From Dermanyssus gallinae (Eukaryota; Arthropoda; Arachnida; Mesostigmata; Dermanyssidae), in contig QVRM01000335.1 of the NCBI GenBank assembly GCA_003439945.1, positions 593,501 through 657,500 of the forward strand: a DNA stretch of 64,000 nt, given 5' to 3'. Under the pieces are notes generated by a model, which did not search any database, was not told where the DNA came from, and worked only from the letters and a program-made list of their open reading frames with translations. The first letter of the stretch is position 1. Each line of letters begins with the position of its first letter. Of this stretch, positions 11,025 to 24,096 are shown one piece after another. Both the position numbers and the translations under genes were made by a program.

Positions 11025-14000
11025 AACAACAACAATAACAACAACAACAACAAAAGTGTACGAAAACAAGAAATTGTAGTCCAGTGCCGGAGAGAGAGGC
11101 TGCGGGCTGGCTCCCGCCTTCGGCAAACGGTCGTTTCGACCATGTTGGCCCATCGTCATAGGAGGAACCCATCAATCTTTGTCGCTGGTGTCGTGGTTGC
11201 TTGTTGTTGTTGTGTTGTTGTTGTTGTTGTTGTGTTGTTGTTGTTGTTGTTGTTGTGTTGTTGTTGTTGTTGTTGTTGTTATTGGTGTGTTGTTGTTATT
11301 GTTGTGTTGTTGTCATTACTATTATGCTCTTGTTCGTGTCGGTGGGATTGCGAGCCAACTGCGAAAATACGGATAGATAGATAGATAGACAGATAGATAT
11401 ACCGGTAGATCTCGACCGGTAGATAACAGCAAGCGTGTCGTCGTCGATAGATTAGCTGCTAGTTATTATAGGCGCTCATAGAACCGCTTCTGACCGACCA
11501 CAGCGGGCACTAGCCGAACAGAACAGCGAATGATGATGAGACGGAATTGCTTTGTGCGGTAGCTACCATTGCATGTACTGACGCGGGCCTAACGTGAAAT
11601 AGTAGAAACATGGAATTAGAGAGAGAAAGCGAGAAAAAATCGTCAGCTCCTCGCCTGGCGCCTGGATCGCTGCGTTAAAAAGATTGTCGCCGGCTGTCGG
11701 CGTCAGTAGGCAACATTCGTTTGTAGTGAGGCATGCACACTTTCGGACGCGCACACACAAGGGGTACCCAGTAGCACCATACGACTACTACAAATGCTGC
11801 TGCTGAACTGGAAACAAATCCATTTATTTCGGATTCCAAACGTATTAGAGCCAGATTAGTGTTGACAGCATACATCTGGTTGGCGCAAATGTGCTAGTAA
11901 ATTACCAATGGATTACATGCTTGGTCTTACCGCTGCCGTAGAAGAGCTACGACTTGTTGGAGGCTGTCGCTTACATTCTATGCATATATGCATCGTGCGT
12001 ATATAGTCAAATAGCAGAAAATAGCCAGCCTGTCGTAATAACGGACAACCATTCAATTTCATGCCTCTTGTGTGAGGACCTGTGGCCTTGTGCACAATAC
12101 GCTGAAGAATTGCTAATGGTTGTCAAGACATATTCATATTTAACTAAACATTGAAGGTACCACTAGTACTGTAAAAAGCAGTTGTCGTCCTTCGGCTTGA
12201 TCCGAATGATGATTTCCAGAATGGCAGTATAGGAATTCCAGTGACATTGATTCATGGCAGTTTGGGTCAGTTAGACTTTAGAAATATTTTCAAGGAGGTT
12301 GTTTTTAACCATCCTCCGTTCCCTACGGGCTTGGAATTCACCCTGAGGCATATCTTCAAGGCACCGAGGGCCAAACATGTTGATATATCTAGGTTGAAGT
12401 CTGAGATTTCCCAACAGTTGTAGTGGCGGCTTGACTGCTGACTCTCAACGGTGTGGTTTATTATCTATTCTCCACGAGCATGGTTCAAAATTCGATCAAC
12501 AACAGGGATCGAACCGGCGACACCCCGATAGATGACAACCATGGCTGGAGCACTAGTCCCCTAGTGCGCGCCGCCATGGGCAATTGTTTGAGTTGTAGTT
12601 GTTGTAGTTCGGGTCAGTCGAACGCAATCGTCTAGACCAGATTGACAAATTTGCATTTGCCACGTTGTAGCACAGTTACTTTAGTTTATATATGAGCAGC
12701 AAAGTTCGGAGATTATATATATGTATATATGTATATATATTCCTTATCAGTAAATGGCCAACATTAAGAGCAACTGATGAATGTACATGCGTTTATATAC
12801 ACGTATACGTGTTCTAGTTTTACCCAGCCTGGGTATTAGTAAACCATAATAATACGTGTCCAAGTGTAAGTGTGGCCAGACGGACAGATACTTTGCTGAA
12901 GCACGAAACTAGATCTATGGTTTGCCTTTGATCTTGTTATGCTATGGGTACCCAAGTACTTCCCGGAGCCTGTAACATAGTGCCCGTTATAGTAGTAGTA
13001 GTAGTAGTAGCACTAGTAGTTATAGTTACTACGGCAGTTGCGCCGCTGATTGGGTACCATGCGGCAGACCAACATGAGGCAAATATGGAGCAGCCTGACC
13101 CCTCCTGCCCGTCCGTTCATTGACCCAGAAGGAGAAAGGCGATGAAAGGAAGAATAAAGAAATTAAGAGACAGCACAACGAGCCAAAACACGAGAAAAAC
13201 ATGCAGGAAGTTCAGGGGGGAAGACACCCCGATTTTATGGCTATTTTCGGTAATTCCTAAGAAGAAGAAGAAGAAGCTTTGACTCTGCACCATGAGGGGC
13301 GTGTATGAAGCAATCGGCGTCGCTCTGCGCTACGCTGTCCATGGCGATGACGATCCGGTGCAAGAAGCGTAGTATTAGCGTTTCGTTGTTTTCATGTAGC
13401 CGTCTGCTTAGCTCTCTCTAGCTCTTCCTGTAAATGTCTCTTGCTCCTCTTAGTATTTTCATATCTGAGCCTGTTATCGCTCGTTCGCCCCCCTTGTGCT
13501 GTGTTTTTAGCCCGAGCAGTGCTTCTTTTCTGTGTTTATAATCGTCGTCGTCGTTATTGTTGTTGTTTTTATTGTTGTTGTTGTCGCCAATGATGAGAAA
13601 CAACTCACTGGCTCTTGTTTCCCCACGTGTTGGTTTTCTACCACGACAGCCTACAACAACGACGACAACCATGACAACAACAACAACAACAACAATAACA
13701 GCAACAACAACGACGACGACGAGGGCTCAAACAATGAAGATTCCTCTCGAAACAGAATAGAATAAAATAGAACACAAAAAACGACAAAACGATAGACGAC
13801 TCGATAAAGCCACTCGTTCAGAGATAATCAGTCTCCTCCCCTTCTATCCCCCGCTTCCCACATCGCATCAATTTCCCTCTCCGCATTGCGAATTCACTTC
13901 TGCGGTTTGATGCGGAAAGATGTCACCATGAGTCAACATACGGATCTTGATCGGGCATGCATATACTTGTATAGATAGAGATAATAGCAACACCAAGAAC

Positions 14001-17000
14001 GCATGCGACGGCGACGTTTCGTACTGCGCACTGAGCCGGCATCCGCCAAGCTATATGATTTGCTACCGATTTACACATTCCCCTATGCGTGAACAAGGGC
14101 CGCAATAACAGCAAATGGTTAGCGATAATAATGCCTCAATCTATCAAATATTTGTGAGGCACGAACCAGTAGCTTGTTGCTAGACAGCCAGACAAGATAC
14201 TTTCTTCGCCTATGCGGTTCCTGCGGCAGTTCATCCAAGCCCCATTGAGCTCTGGCACGGTACTCACGACGGTACCATTGTGTGTATAGGGTTGTTATGT
14301 CTTGGACGAGGCTCTTACCGCACCCGACCAGAAATCTTCAAGACCATGGGCTTACCATTTATCATCAAGTAGCAGCTCACCTACTAGTATGACCTTGTAT
14401 ATTTGTTTATACATATACAGAGTACTCGTGTCCTCTGTAAGGCTCTGTCGAGGATGTCAAGCGTTAGTTCGCGTTATTTGAAGTGTGCCTTTAAGACAAC
14501 TGAGTGGGTTGGCTTTGGGCCATGGAATCAACCATTTCAACATATATTGCGTACGGACTGGGCTCACAAAAGGGGGGCGCCTATCCCTGTACTGGGCATT
14601 TTGTGGAATGAAGTTAAGATCTAGCATATTACGGCCCTTTCGGCAGAACAACAACCATCGCACGACTTCAGTCTCTGCCGACATTCGTACATGCTTACTA
14701 CCACCACCAACACGACCACCTGTTTTATCATCCGATATATGTTATGACCACCTATTTCTATCATCGATTATCATATCAAACTCCATTATAGAAAGATCGC
14801 GTCGGGCCACATTATTAGAACACCCGTTGCTAGGGCTCTGAAAATATATTACAACATCAACAACATTGTTTGCTCGCTTCGCATTACGCCCTGCCCCAGG
14901 AAGCTAATTGAGGCGCACTGTGAAGGTGTAGTCTTGTATAGCGTTTTTTTCTAACTCTTGAACTGTATTGGCACACTAGTTGCTGACAGTATTACCTTAT
15001 TATATGATTATTATTACGTCCATGGCGTATACGATGCAAGTCGGGTTCGCCCACAACAGAGAGCCAGCGATAGCATTGTCCTCAAAAACGGTGCGTCGCG
15101 TCGCTCGCTTGTGAGCCCTTGAACGCGTTAGGGCTTTTAAGAGCACACAGCTCATCTCGCTAAACCTTTGAAGAACAAGTCAGTTCCCTCACTAATGGAT
15201 CTAGGGTCTCCATTACAATAAACACGAACATATTTCTCCGATTTAGTTCATATATATTCGTTTTTACGATTTTCATATCTTACGCTATTCAACCCTGGCT
15301 CGACTGAGCTGTGATGCAAGTAGGATGCGACTGCCGTGCATGAAACCGTCACGTCCCACTCTCAGCATTTCCCATTTGCTCATAGTGGGATAAAAACATC
15401 TTGGCTCGGGTGTGGATACCTTTATTATATAATTTCTTGATGAGATCCTGAGAATGGATATCTATTGCTAAAACAGGCTTGCGCCCAAGGCTTCATGTGA
15501 CCCTCTAGTACTAACTGGAAATAAAGTGAGGCATTTAGTTTTATTCCACGTGGGATATATGCGAGAGGACTTCGACCCGAGGCAGTCATCCCAGACGAAA
15601 CTGTAACAGACTCCGCCTCCTGGGTCCGAGTGGCGTTTAATTGTTTATCATTGCGGCCCTGATTGTTTCTGAGCCAAATAAGTCGTGTTTACGGGTTACC
15701 GCTTGTTTGATCAAGAGAGTCCTATCACTGAAAAGGACGCTGAGTAGTTTACGTGAATTCACCACGCCAAGGAATATTTTTGCTCGAAGGTAGCGTACTT
15801 TTCATAAGGTTATGTAGTAGGTTTTTCACTGTTAAAACTCGTGTGATTTTTACGCATCAGGTCGCGATGCAAAATCTGCCGGATGCTTCTGACTTTTTGG
15901 CAGACGGACGCACCTAAATGTAATATGTACATTGCGGTTGGGTTGTTAGCGTAGCGCTTTACAGCTTACAACGAAATGCTTCTCATTCCTGTCGTACATT
16001 GTATGCCTTTGTGGATTCTTCACTTACAGAAAGGCAGCATTTTCGACTCATCTGGAAGCGCATTGGATAATAATGATAGCGCAGATAAGGAAATCGCTCT
16101 GACGAGGATGCCTTCACCGCCGTCCTGGGTGCAAGCCCTCGAGAAACGAGAGCCCGTCCTCAAACCGGCCGAATTCTTCAGCACGGTGAGTCATCCACAC
16201 AAACATACGCCCTATTTTTTTTTTATATAGATACCTACTGAGTACTGAGAATAACATGTATAACGCACATATAACGTACTGTTATTAGCAGAGCTAAGAG
16301 GTGGTCTACTTCTAAGAAAATGTGACACGGGGCACGTACCGCAACCACTGCTAAACATTCTAAGAAGTGCAAACGATTCCGGACTACGTGTCTGCACACT
16401 AATCGCCCCCAGTTGAAGCTATAAAGCGTGCCCTAGCTCAGCGGTGGGAACACTCGAACCACGGCGAGAGGCCCATGCGGGTGACGCATAGCTTGTTATT
16501 GGTTGGTGACGTGCGCCGGTATGAGGCGGTCGGGTTGAACTTCCGTATAGTGAAAATTTGAAAACTAGGTCTGTCTGATGCGGACCTTCCCCCATGACCG
16601 ATGACCCGACGACGCGAGAACTGTCATGCTAATCTATTTCCCCAGATTGGCACAGGGTATTATGCGCAGGGAATTTCCCAATAATCTATACGTTCTAAAC
16701 CTTATGCGTAATAATCTAACATTGTGACAAACGATCATTGAAGGACATATGCAGTATGATACACAGGCATACAAATTACGCAAAACGTTTCGTACTCTGC
16801 ATTACATTGAATGCTATGTATTAATACAGCCCCCCACCCTACCCAAAAAACCGCCAAACGTTACCACCCATGCGAAGATAAAGTAGGCTTTGGTATCTCT
16901 CGGTTGATACGCTTTTACACGGCTAAAGCGTCGGTAAGTTGTCAAGCTGCGATATGAAGTTTATTCATTGACCAAATTACAGATATGGTATGAGATGTTG

Positions 17001-18000
17001 TTTTAGATCGATTGGGCTACCTCGAACGAAGTAAAAGCCCCGTTTCAATTCTGTTCTTCAGACTGATTGTGTTCTGTATGCTGTGCTAGGGAAGCGATAC
17101 ATTACACTGTGCTTCTGATGATTACACTTGATACGTAATCGTATCATACTGTACAGTAAGGTAGTCGCGATACTTTGCAAGGATTTGGCATGCTTTTAGG
17201 ACATACTGCTATAGAATATTTTCCGGGAAATCCGAAAAGGCGACAATAGCTGAGACTGATTTCACCTCTTTGCATAGATGTATCGCAAGCAAGCTCAAGA
17301 ACATGAAATAACGGTTGAATAGTTCAACGGCTAGCCGAAACTAGCAGAGGCTGTACCATACCGTCAGTGGACGCTGATCGAAGCCAGCTCATCAAAGCCT
17401 AAACGAAAGGGCTGGAAACACTTTGAATCGAAAAGAATGATATTTCTGCTGTTATGATACTATGATAATGATGGGACTTAACTTCTCTTGTTGGTTTGCT
17501 TGTTCTTTTTTTAATTGTCGTTATTGTTGTTGTTGCTGCTGCTGCTGCTGCTGCAGCAGCTATTATTGCTTGCTTTGGTATTCTCGTTGTTGCACGAGAG
17601 TCTTCGTAGGGGACGTAGCCCTACATATGGGCATATGCCGATGGCCAAGATAGTGGCCAAGTGGGTGGTATCAAGCAGATCCACTCTTGAGGTCGCCTAT
17701 CCCCTCGCGGATACTGCATTGGTCGCTTAGGATGCGTCAGCTGGTAGTCGACTTTGATAGTATGTGGCATGGAAATGCAACAGCTGTCATGAGTCGATGC
17801 CAGATGTCGAATGCACGACAGCAGCTCTGCCAAAGAAGACAGACCAGTCAGCACTTTCTTCCATCTGATCCCACCCCCAGATAATGTTGATCTCATTTGT
17901 TAGCAGCGCCTCGCGATACGATGACTTTCCGTGGCATTGGAACCATAGACCAATTTATTCTTTCCCACTCCACTGACAGCGGCAATTATCCTATAATTCA

Positions 18001-18047
<47 letters not shown>

Positions 18048-21000
18048 TATTACCTAGATAAATGCATATACGTTGCGCCGCTTGCGATTCACCACTTTAT
18101 ACAGGAAATTTCCGCGTAAGATATGGCAACGTTATGGCACACACATATATTTACTCTACTTATATCGGATCTTCGTACGCTTAGCAAACGCATTTTATCG
18201 GGGGGTGCATACTGTGGCAATTTTGTGTCTATCTTCTTCCGCAACAACTGTCTAATGTCATTACATTTTACCGCTTTGACCTGAACTGTATCATTGCAGA
18301 ATTGCGCAGTTTGCCTAACAAACTGTGCACGAGTTGTATTTAGTTCTGTGTTCGACGAATGCTTCCGATAATCGATATAGGTGATGAGTAAGACATTTAA
18401 AATATCAATACTGATTCTATAGCTGTTGGTGAAGCTTTGTGTGTGTGTTTTTTTTTAATGATAAACGAGTGCATGTCCGGCTTGGCTCTACGAGACGCGA
18501 CCGCCACAATTCCATTGACGAGTAGGCTGTGCTTAAGTGTGGGACCGTCAGAGCCCCTATATTTGTAATTGACGCTTTTTGCGTTCCAAGTCGTTTAAAA
18601 GGTGGCACACTGACGAGCGATTGGTATAGAGCAGCATGCCAATCATGTTACCAGACGACACCAGGTCGATAAGCTTAGACCATCTTCTTCATAAAACTTT
18701 TTTTAAATCGTTATTGTCACTCCTAAAGAAAAAGATGGCGACCATCGCTTTGCCAACCGGCCGTTGGCGCTTTACGCTTATGGATGGAGGCGATGCAATG
18801 CTTGAACCACCACCACGAGCTCTGCAATTTAAGTGAAGGGTCATAAAAAAAATTCCCTAAATCATCACCTGTGACGAGTGTCGAGGACAAAGAAGAATCC
18901 CAGTCATCCCAATGTCACAGGTTTGCGACCTGTGACAAATTGCGAATACCCATCGAACAGATTTGTTTCCTGAGTTCGAAATCGTATATGGTACAGAATT
19001 TTAAAGCCCAACATCTTCTCTAGCGGCGCATATGTTATATTTGTCAGAATAATGATTGACTAAGGCTCGTCGAAACACTTTTGTGCACTTGATCCTTGCT
19101 AGAAGCACAACAACAGTACGCAGCCCGATTTTTGGATACGGCTGTTGTGGCTCCGACACGTTATCTGTGGTGGAATCGACTTTCTACATGTGTTTGCACA
19201 TATATATATATATATATAGCAGCGCTATGTTATTGTTACGGCCATATAACAATTATAGCCGAGTATATATAAGGAACGACAGCTAAAAAACTACGATAAC
19301 CGGTCAATACGGATAAAACAGCAGCGATAAAGACAATTGTGTCAACGGCGATAAGAATGATATAGACCACAATAACAATAACAGGCACAAGCTACAGCAA
19401 CCATAACAATGATCTCAATAAGAGTTTCTTGCCGGCCATACCGGTTAACGGAACCTCCCAGATTGGAGGTTGAATGATTTGGGGACATGACCAAATTTAG
19501 ACATGTGTCATCAACGTGATTTTTCAATATAATTTGTTTGTTGCAATGGCGTGATCGAAAAGACATGTGAATAAACCGGCGTGGTACGTGTTGCGCCCGG
19601 GCTATTATAGTAAGCTGCACTTCTCTGGTGAAGGCTACAACGTTGTATACAAAAATACACTTTTTTCACTCATATATTGTGTTGCAATTGCGTATATATA
19701 TATATATATATATATGCTCACTACCACGACCACTAGTGCTACATTACTTCTGCACAAAATATTATCAAATGAGTGACGAATATCGTGCGACTTCTGTTAG
19801 CGAGCGTGGTATACAATATTTTTATTGGGAATTCTCAGTGGTGGAAATATGTAAAACTGCTTATGGTGATCAATCGGTGTCCTGAAACACTGTGTATTTG
19901 AGGTACCGTTGACTTTGCGACAGACGTAAAGAGACTGAAGGTGGCCTCTGTTCGGGGAAGCCGTGGACGTCAAAAAAGAAGAAAACGTTGAAAAGTTATT
20001 GTGATATACAGGAGACGAGTCGTGGTTACATGGTTACGACATCTAGGTCAAAGCCCAATCCTCCCAGCACTGCTTCCAAGGAAGAAGTCGACCAAAGAAG
20101 TTCAGACAGAGCAGATCCAACACTAAGGCTTTTTTGACTGCTTCTTCCGACTACGAGAAAATCATTTTCTGCGAATTTTTGCCACTTGGAAGTACGATTC
20201 GTAAGGAATGTTACCGTGAAATTTAATGAAGATTGTGCGGGCACGTTCGACGCAAGAGGCCTGAAGTTTGGACAAACAAATACGATCTTCCATCACGGCA
20301 ACACACCGGCACACACGTCGTTACTGATTTCGACTTATTTGATGAAGAATTCGATTGCTTTATTTCCGCAAGCTCCCGATTCACCAGACCTGGCTGCGTG
20401 CGATGCTTTCCTGCTTCGTACGGATAAACTATTTTAAAGCACATAAAAAAACAGCGTTTTGAGACTATAGAGAATATAAATTTTTTTTCGAAAGAGCAAC
20501 TCGACTCGGTTCCAAAAGCCGCGTTTAAAAGGTGTTTTGAAGAGTGGCAGTGTTTCACAGTGGTTTTATAGTGTGCCTTAAAAGTGCCTCGCGTGACAAG
20601 CACGTCCTTTTGCTATTTAAGGTTTGTTTTTAGCTGCTTCTATTTCTCACTTGAACCTTGCCAGCCTCGTCGTTTTCATCAGCTCTAACTTGTTTGTCTT
20701 AGATACATTGCCATGAATATTACAAACATACAGTCACACGGGAAACGGGATTAGAAAAAGGGTTAGTATTCAGGACATCCGCTAGGACAGGCTGTACAGC
20801 GTTTAGTGTTTACGCACAGATTCGAGCCAAGCGAAGTCCGTCCAAAATTGCCACCGTGTTCTTTTCGCTTCTGCATCGTTACGCTCGCAGTATCGCAGAA
20901 CCAACCTCCAAGCGCCATCTAAAATAGCTACAAATACCATGCTATTATGTTTTTCGCTTGTGGGATGAATGGTAGCTGGTGAATTGGACGCCAGGAGGTG

Positions 21001-22512
21001 GGTCTGCGCAGATGGCTTGAGGTTTCGATGCCGACTTGACGCACAAGCGCCAATTTCCATCAATTTCGAAACAATCTTTTTCCGAAATATCTTTCGCTGA
21101 CGTTGGTTCGAATTCGTACACCTATGTTCCTATGCAGAATGAAGGAAGTAAAAATAAATACCAACTCCAGCGTGGCTGTAGTCTCGCTTTCGTCATCTTG
21201 CTGGGCCGCTGGGCAAGAAGCGCGAAGATGAGCGACAGAGTTTAGCTGGTATTTTGAATTCTTCAAGCGACGAATATATGTGTTAAAGTCCTCATCATCA
21301 TCATCATCATGTTGTCTACAACTGTTGATCTTCCCGGAAAGATTGCTGCAAAGTAACTGTCTCTGACTGTCGAATGCTTTGTTTCCCTTGGTTGTTTCAC
21401 TTGATCTAGCTGCAATTGTTGGTTTTATCTTTATCGGTTTCTCTGATTACTGCAGTGCACATTTGGTTTGTCGCAACTTTACTATTCGTCATATTGATGA
21501 TGGGGTATAACGTCTATTTGTCGATTCCTTGACCCCCTTCCCCCATCCGTTCGACATTGTCAACGACAGGGACAACAACAGATGGATAATTGCGTTCCTG
21601 TCGTTTCTTCTCTATTTTGATGAGCCTTTCTTTATTCAGAGTCTCTTTCTCGTCACACGTATGACTATTATTCGGGGCCCTGGCTCTTTGGCTGGCAGTG
21701 TCAACAATGAGTCACCGGCGAGGTGAAATAAACGCATCGGCGTTTGAATGAACCACTTGGTGTCACTGTGCCGCATCGCGTGTCCTGACGTTTGCCTTCC
21801 GTCTTCTGCTTCGTTACCCCACGAGTTCGTCACCACGCTTTCAACGCGCAACAAACAACTTCTTCTTCTCCCGGCCCAGAGCTCGGCCGATGTGTGCGCT
21901 GTTTCAGTCGGCTCGGCTGCTAACCGCTTTCAGCGCAATTGCTCTGTTCCCCGCTGTGGTCTAGGTCTTTACGCACATTGTCTCGTTTCTCTTTATCGTC
22001 TCTCTCACTCTTTTCCCACGTCACCTCATTCCATATCTCTCTCTTTCGATATATATATATATATATATATATTATTTTTTGTGTTTGCTCTCTCTTTGCA
22101 CCTCTCTGACTTTCGAAGTAGCGCCAAAGTATTTGATTCTCCGGCTGCTGCTGCTGCTGCCGCTTCTGTTGCTGATGTAGTTTTGGAGCGGGCAAGTCAA
22201 GCACTGTCGGTCACCCACTGTGCGTCATATCGAGACGTGACGTCGTTCAGGTTTACGTGACCTGTCGTTGACCTCAGCTACTGGCACTATTACAGCTACG
22301 ATTACTACGAACGAGTGGAAGAAGTCGTTGTGACTTCTTCCACCGCGACTACTTACTACAGCTGCAGGTGTCCTGCGGCACGCTACAGCTATTGTTGTCG
22401 TCGTCCCCAACCGATCCAATCGAGCTCTGGCTGGCTTCCTTCATCAGCATTCATCATTACCCTCTACCATTATTATCATAAACTTCTGCCATTATTATCA
22501 TTACCCTCTGCG

Positions 22513-22560
<48 letters not shown>

Positions 22561-22989
22561 TTTCCCTCTTCTTTGTCTTCTGACGCTGGTATTTCTGCTT
22601 CTGTCTTGACTGTGTACGTTGGCACTGCTGGGGGCCGGGGGGGGGGGGGGGTTAGACAGCTGACCGCTGGCCGGCACCACCAGCACATTGTTGCCTGCGT
22701 CCTGATTTGTTGTTGTTGTTGTTGCTGTCTATGCAATCGACGCTGTCGACGTCCTGGCTTTTTGGTCGGTCCGGACGTCGTGGTGGTCGTCGTGGGCGTA
22801 AAGCGAAACCAAAGCGATTCAAACAGCGGTGACTTAGTTTGACCGGCCGATTGACCGACACCTGCCGACGAGCTAGCGAGGGAAGAAAAGAGCAGGGGTG
22901 ACCCATGGGGCGACGCACCCGACGACGACAACAACAACAGCACCTGCAACAACAACAACAGCACCAGCAACAACAACAACAACAATGAG

Positions 22990-23023
<34 letters not shown>

Positions 23024-24046
23024 AGAACAACAACAACAATGAGAACAACAACGGTAACAATAACGACACCGCCGCCGCCGCCAATGACAGCAGATAGACG
23101 GTCAAGTAGGCAGGCAGGCAGGCAGACAAACGAATAGACAATGGGTGATCAACGTAATTGGTTGGCCGGTTGGTGGAGACTGCAGCAGCATTAGCAGAAG
23201 CAGCAACAGCAGCAGCGGCTATACGACCCGCTTCTGGCTGCATCACCACCATTAACCCCGAATACCACCACCACCACCATCTTCGTCACCACCATCGTAA
23301 TTTTCCCCGCCATCTCCGCCGCCACCGCCGGCACCGCTTTCCTACGACTTTTCCTACTGTGGAGACTTGTCATCATCATCATCGTCGTCGTCGCTGCGAT
23401 CTCAGCATCTCTTCTGCTTATTCCTCCTTCCCCTTCTGCCATTCAGAAGCAGCAGCAGCAGCAACAGTTTTCTTTGGAATTCCTGCATGTCCTGTCTCTG
23501 CGGGCGATGTCGCTTCTGCTGTCGCTACTGCTACTGATGCCGCCGAACAGAGAGGTGCCTACAAACAGAGGGGGAGAAACGTAAAACGCGTAGAGGAGAG
23601 CTGGGAAGAACAACAACACGGCTGGTCATACTGCGGCTTGAATAGTTGGCTGGCTGGCTGCTGGCGTCTTGACGCGCCACTGTGTCACTGGATCAACTCA
23701 ACAACGGAATGGGAACTTACCTCTCGGTCACTCCTGTTGTCTTCGCTCCGGTGCTTTCCTCCTTTAGCCGGCTACCGACTCAGTTTCATTCATATTATCG
23801 TTCAGTTTATGCCGGTGTTGCTGTTGCTGCTGCTGCTGTTGCTTCTGCGGGTTGATGATGTTACTGCTGTCTGTTCTGTTACCGGTCTGTTACCGTACCG
23901 CTAATCAGTTCAAGTCGACAAAGTATAAGCACAATGGAGACGAACAATGGAATGAAACATCGGCGGCGGTGGCGGCTGCGGCATTGACAACATTTAGCAA
24001 AATCATCTCGTGAAGAATGGGCTGGACCCACTTTAACAGCGTGCCC

Positions 24047-24096
<50 letters not shown>

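Noticed and set aside
16430..16545. tRNA-like promoter motifs (TAGCTCAGCGGTGGGA ... GGGTTGAACTTCC)
   Set aside because: The boxes are about 100 bases apart, too far for a tRNA without an intron, and no cloverleaf could be drawn.
22476..23252. 258-residue minus-strand frame with long Leu run
   Set aside because: Driven by GTT and ATT repeats; no conserved domain, and it overlaps other repeat frames on both strands.
23158..23904. 248-residue plus-strand frame with His and Ala runs
   Set aside because: Composed of CAC/CAT and GCA repeats, with no splice or homology support; repeat shadow inside receptor intron 2.
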